Source: Planctomycetota bacterium (GTDB lineage Bacteria > Planctomycetota > UBA1135 > UBA2386). Taken from it: 64,000 bases of DNA. Under the pieces are notes generated by a model. The model worked only from the letters and a program-made list of their open reading frames with translations. It had not been told where the DNA came from and did not search any database. Position 1 is the first letter of the stretch. Each line of letters begins with the position of its first letter. This document shows, piece by piece, positions 63,622 to 64,000 of the stretch. Made by a program: the position numbers and the translations under genes. The stretch lies in NCBI GenBank assembly GCA_016794565.1, contig JAEUHQ010000134.1:1-64000 (forward strand). The letters are read 5' to 3'.

Positions 63622-64000
63622 GGTGCACCAGCCCCCGCCCGACCACCAATCGCGTGAAAGAAGACGTCTTCGAGAGTGCGGCGCTTCGCCACGAGACCAC
63701 GAACGACGCCCCCGGCGGCCCTGACAGCAGCAAAGAGGCGCGAAGGATCCGAGCCCTCGGGCAAGGTCAAGAGGTGAGCACCGCCTTCCGCGCGTGACAC
63801 CGTCCCGCCTGGAAACAAGGAAGGGTCCAACTGGAGCGAACTCGGGTCGATCCGCACTTCGTAGTCGCGACCCGCTCGGCCTGTCAGTTCCGCGAGCCGG
63901 CCCTGCGCAACCACGCGCCCGCGGTCCAGCACGATGACCGAATCGCACACGTCCTCGACGTCCTGCAGGATGTGCGTGGAGAACACGACGGACTTCCCCA
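63618..64000 (-). CDS. ABC transporter ATP-binding protein, module 2, N-terminus cut by window edge
   Basis: Only the C-terminal part is in the window: GKSVVFSTHILQDVEDVCDSVIVLDRGRVVAQGRLAEL, the switch-His region of an ABC ATPase, followed by a C-terminal domain ending LEDVFFHAIGG. The Walker motifs lie beyond the right edge. It is the first visible gene of a run of five minus-strand genes linked by 4-base overlaps. It should pair with the permease at 62734-63621. Confidence 0.88.
   Translation of the reverse strand, partial: GKSVVFSTHILQDVEDVCDSVIVLDRGRVVAQGRLAELTGRAGRDYEVRIDPSSLQLDPSLFPGGTVSRAEGGAHLLTLPEGSDPSRLFAAVRAAGGVVRGLVAKRRTLEDVFFHAIGGRAGAGAP

Overview
The window is very GC-rich and gene-dense, with frequent GTG starts and many 4-base ATGA/GTGA stop/start overlaps. 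Several features point to a Gram-negative member of the Planctomycetota/PVC group: secreted kelch-type proteins with a shared Cys-containing terminal domain, a Pkn-type kinase with a DMG motif, an LpxC-FabZ fusion with a Skp-like chaperone, an NPCBM-like protein, a DUF1573 protein and paired GroEL genes. That placement is an inference from gene content; no rRNA or tRNA gene was recognised. I saw no insertion sequence, prophage, CRISPR array or origin, so it reads as ordinary chromosome.

Layout: 1-4.3 kb, secreted proteins and a peptide-type solute-binding protein (minus). 4.5-7.8 kb, a GT-C glycosyltransferase-like membrane protein coupled to a TRAM/Fe-S RNA uracil methyltransferase (plus). 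7.8-11.3 kb, a VWA membrane protein and an NPCBM-like protein (minus). 11.6-17.4 kb, a proteostasis block groEL1-groES-groEL2-dnaJ-grpE-fmdB (plus). 17.4-24.7 kb, a histidine phosphatase, a KaiC-like ATPase, acetyl-CoA synthetase with a coupled membrane protein, leucyl aminopeptidase and a MoaD-MoaE fusion. 24.8-31.2 kb, a second kelch protein, fructose bisphosphatase, a second multispan membrane protein and a large secreted protein. 31.5-35.6 kb, two tandem carboxypeptidase-regulatory-like repeat proteins. 35.7-43 kb, tryptophan 2,3-dioxygenase, a GCS2-CBS fusion, a DUF1573 protein, a lipoprotein, a polysaccharide deacetylase and a LysM L,D-transpeptidase. 43.4-48.6 kb, an outer-membrane/lipid A cluster (skp-like, lpxC-fabZ, Gfo/Idh oxidoreductase) opposite a JAMM protease-like gene and acpS. 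48.6-55.1 kb, a Ser/Thr kinase, an FHA-GAF-sigma54 activator and a GT9 heptosyltransferase. 55.2-59.1 kb, a Tex-like protein with an RGG-rich tail, a NUDIX-like protein and a small protein. 59.1-59.6 kb, a gene-free stretch with a minisatellite and hairpins. 59.6-64 kb, two ABC-2 exporter modules and a sensor histidine kinase, all linked by 4-base overlaps, running off the right edge.

Functional themes are envelope construction (lipid A, heptose transfer, peptidoglycan cross-linking, deacetylation), secreted repeat proteins, chaperones, and signalling. Codon-level coupling suggests several true operons, most clearly 63.6-64 kb down to 59.6 kb, skp-lpxC/fabZ-oxidoreductase, and the NPCBM-VWA pair.
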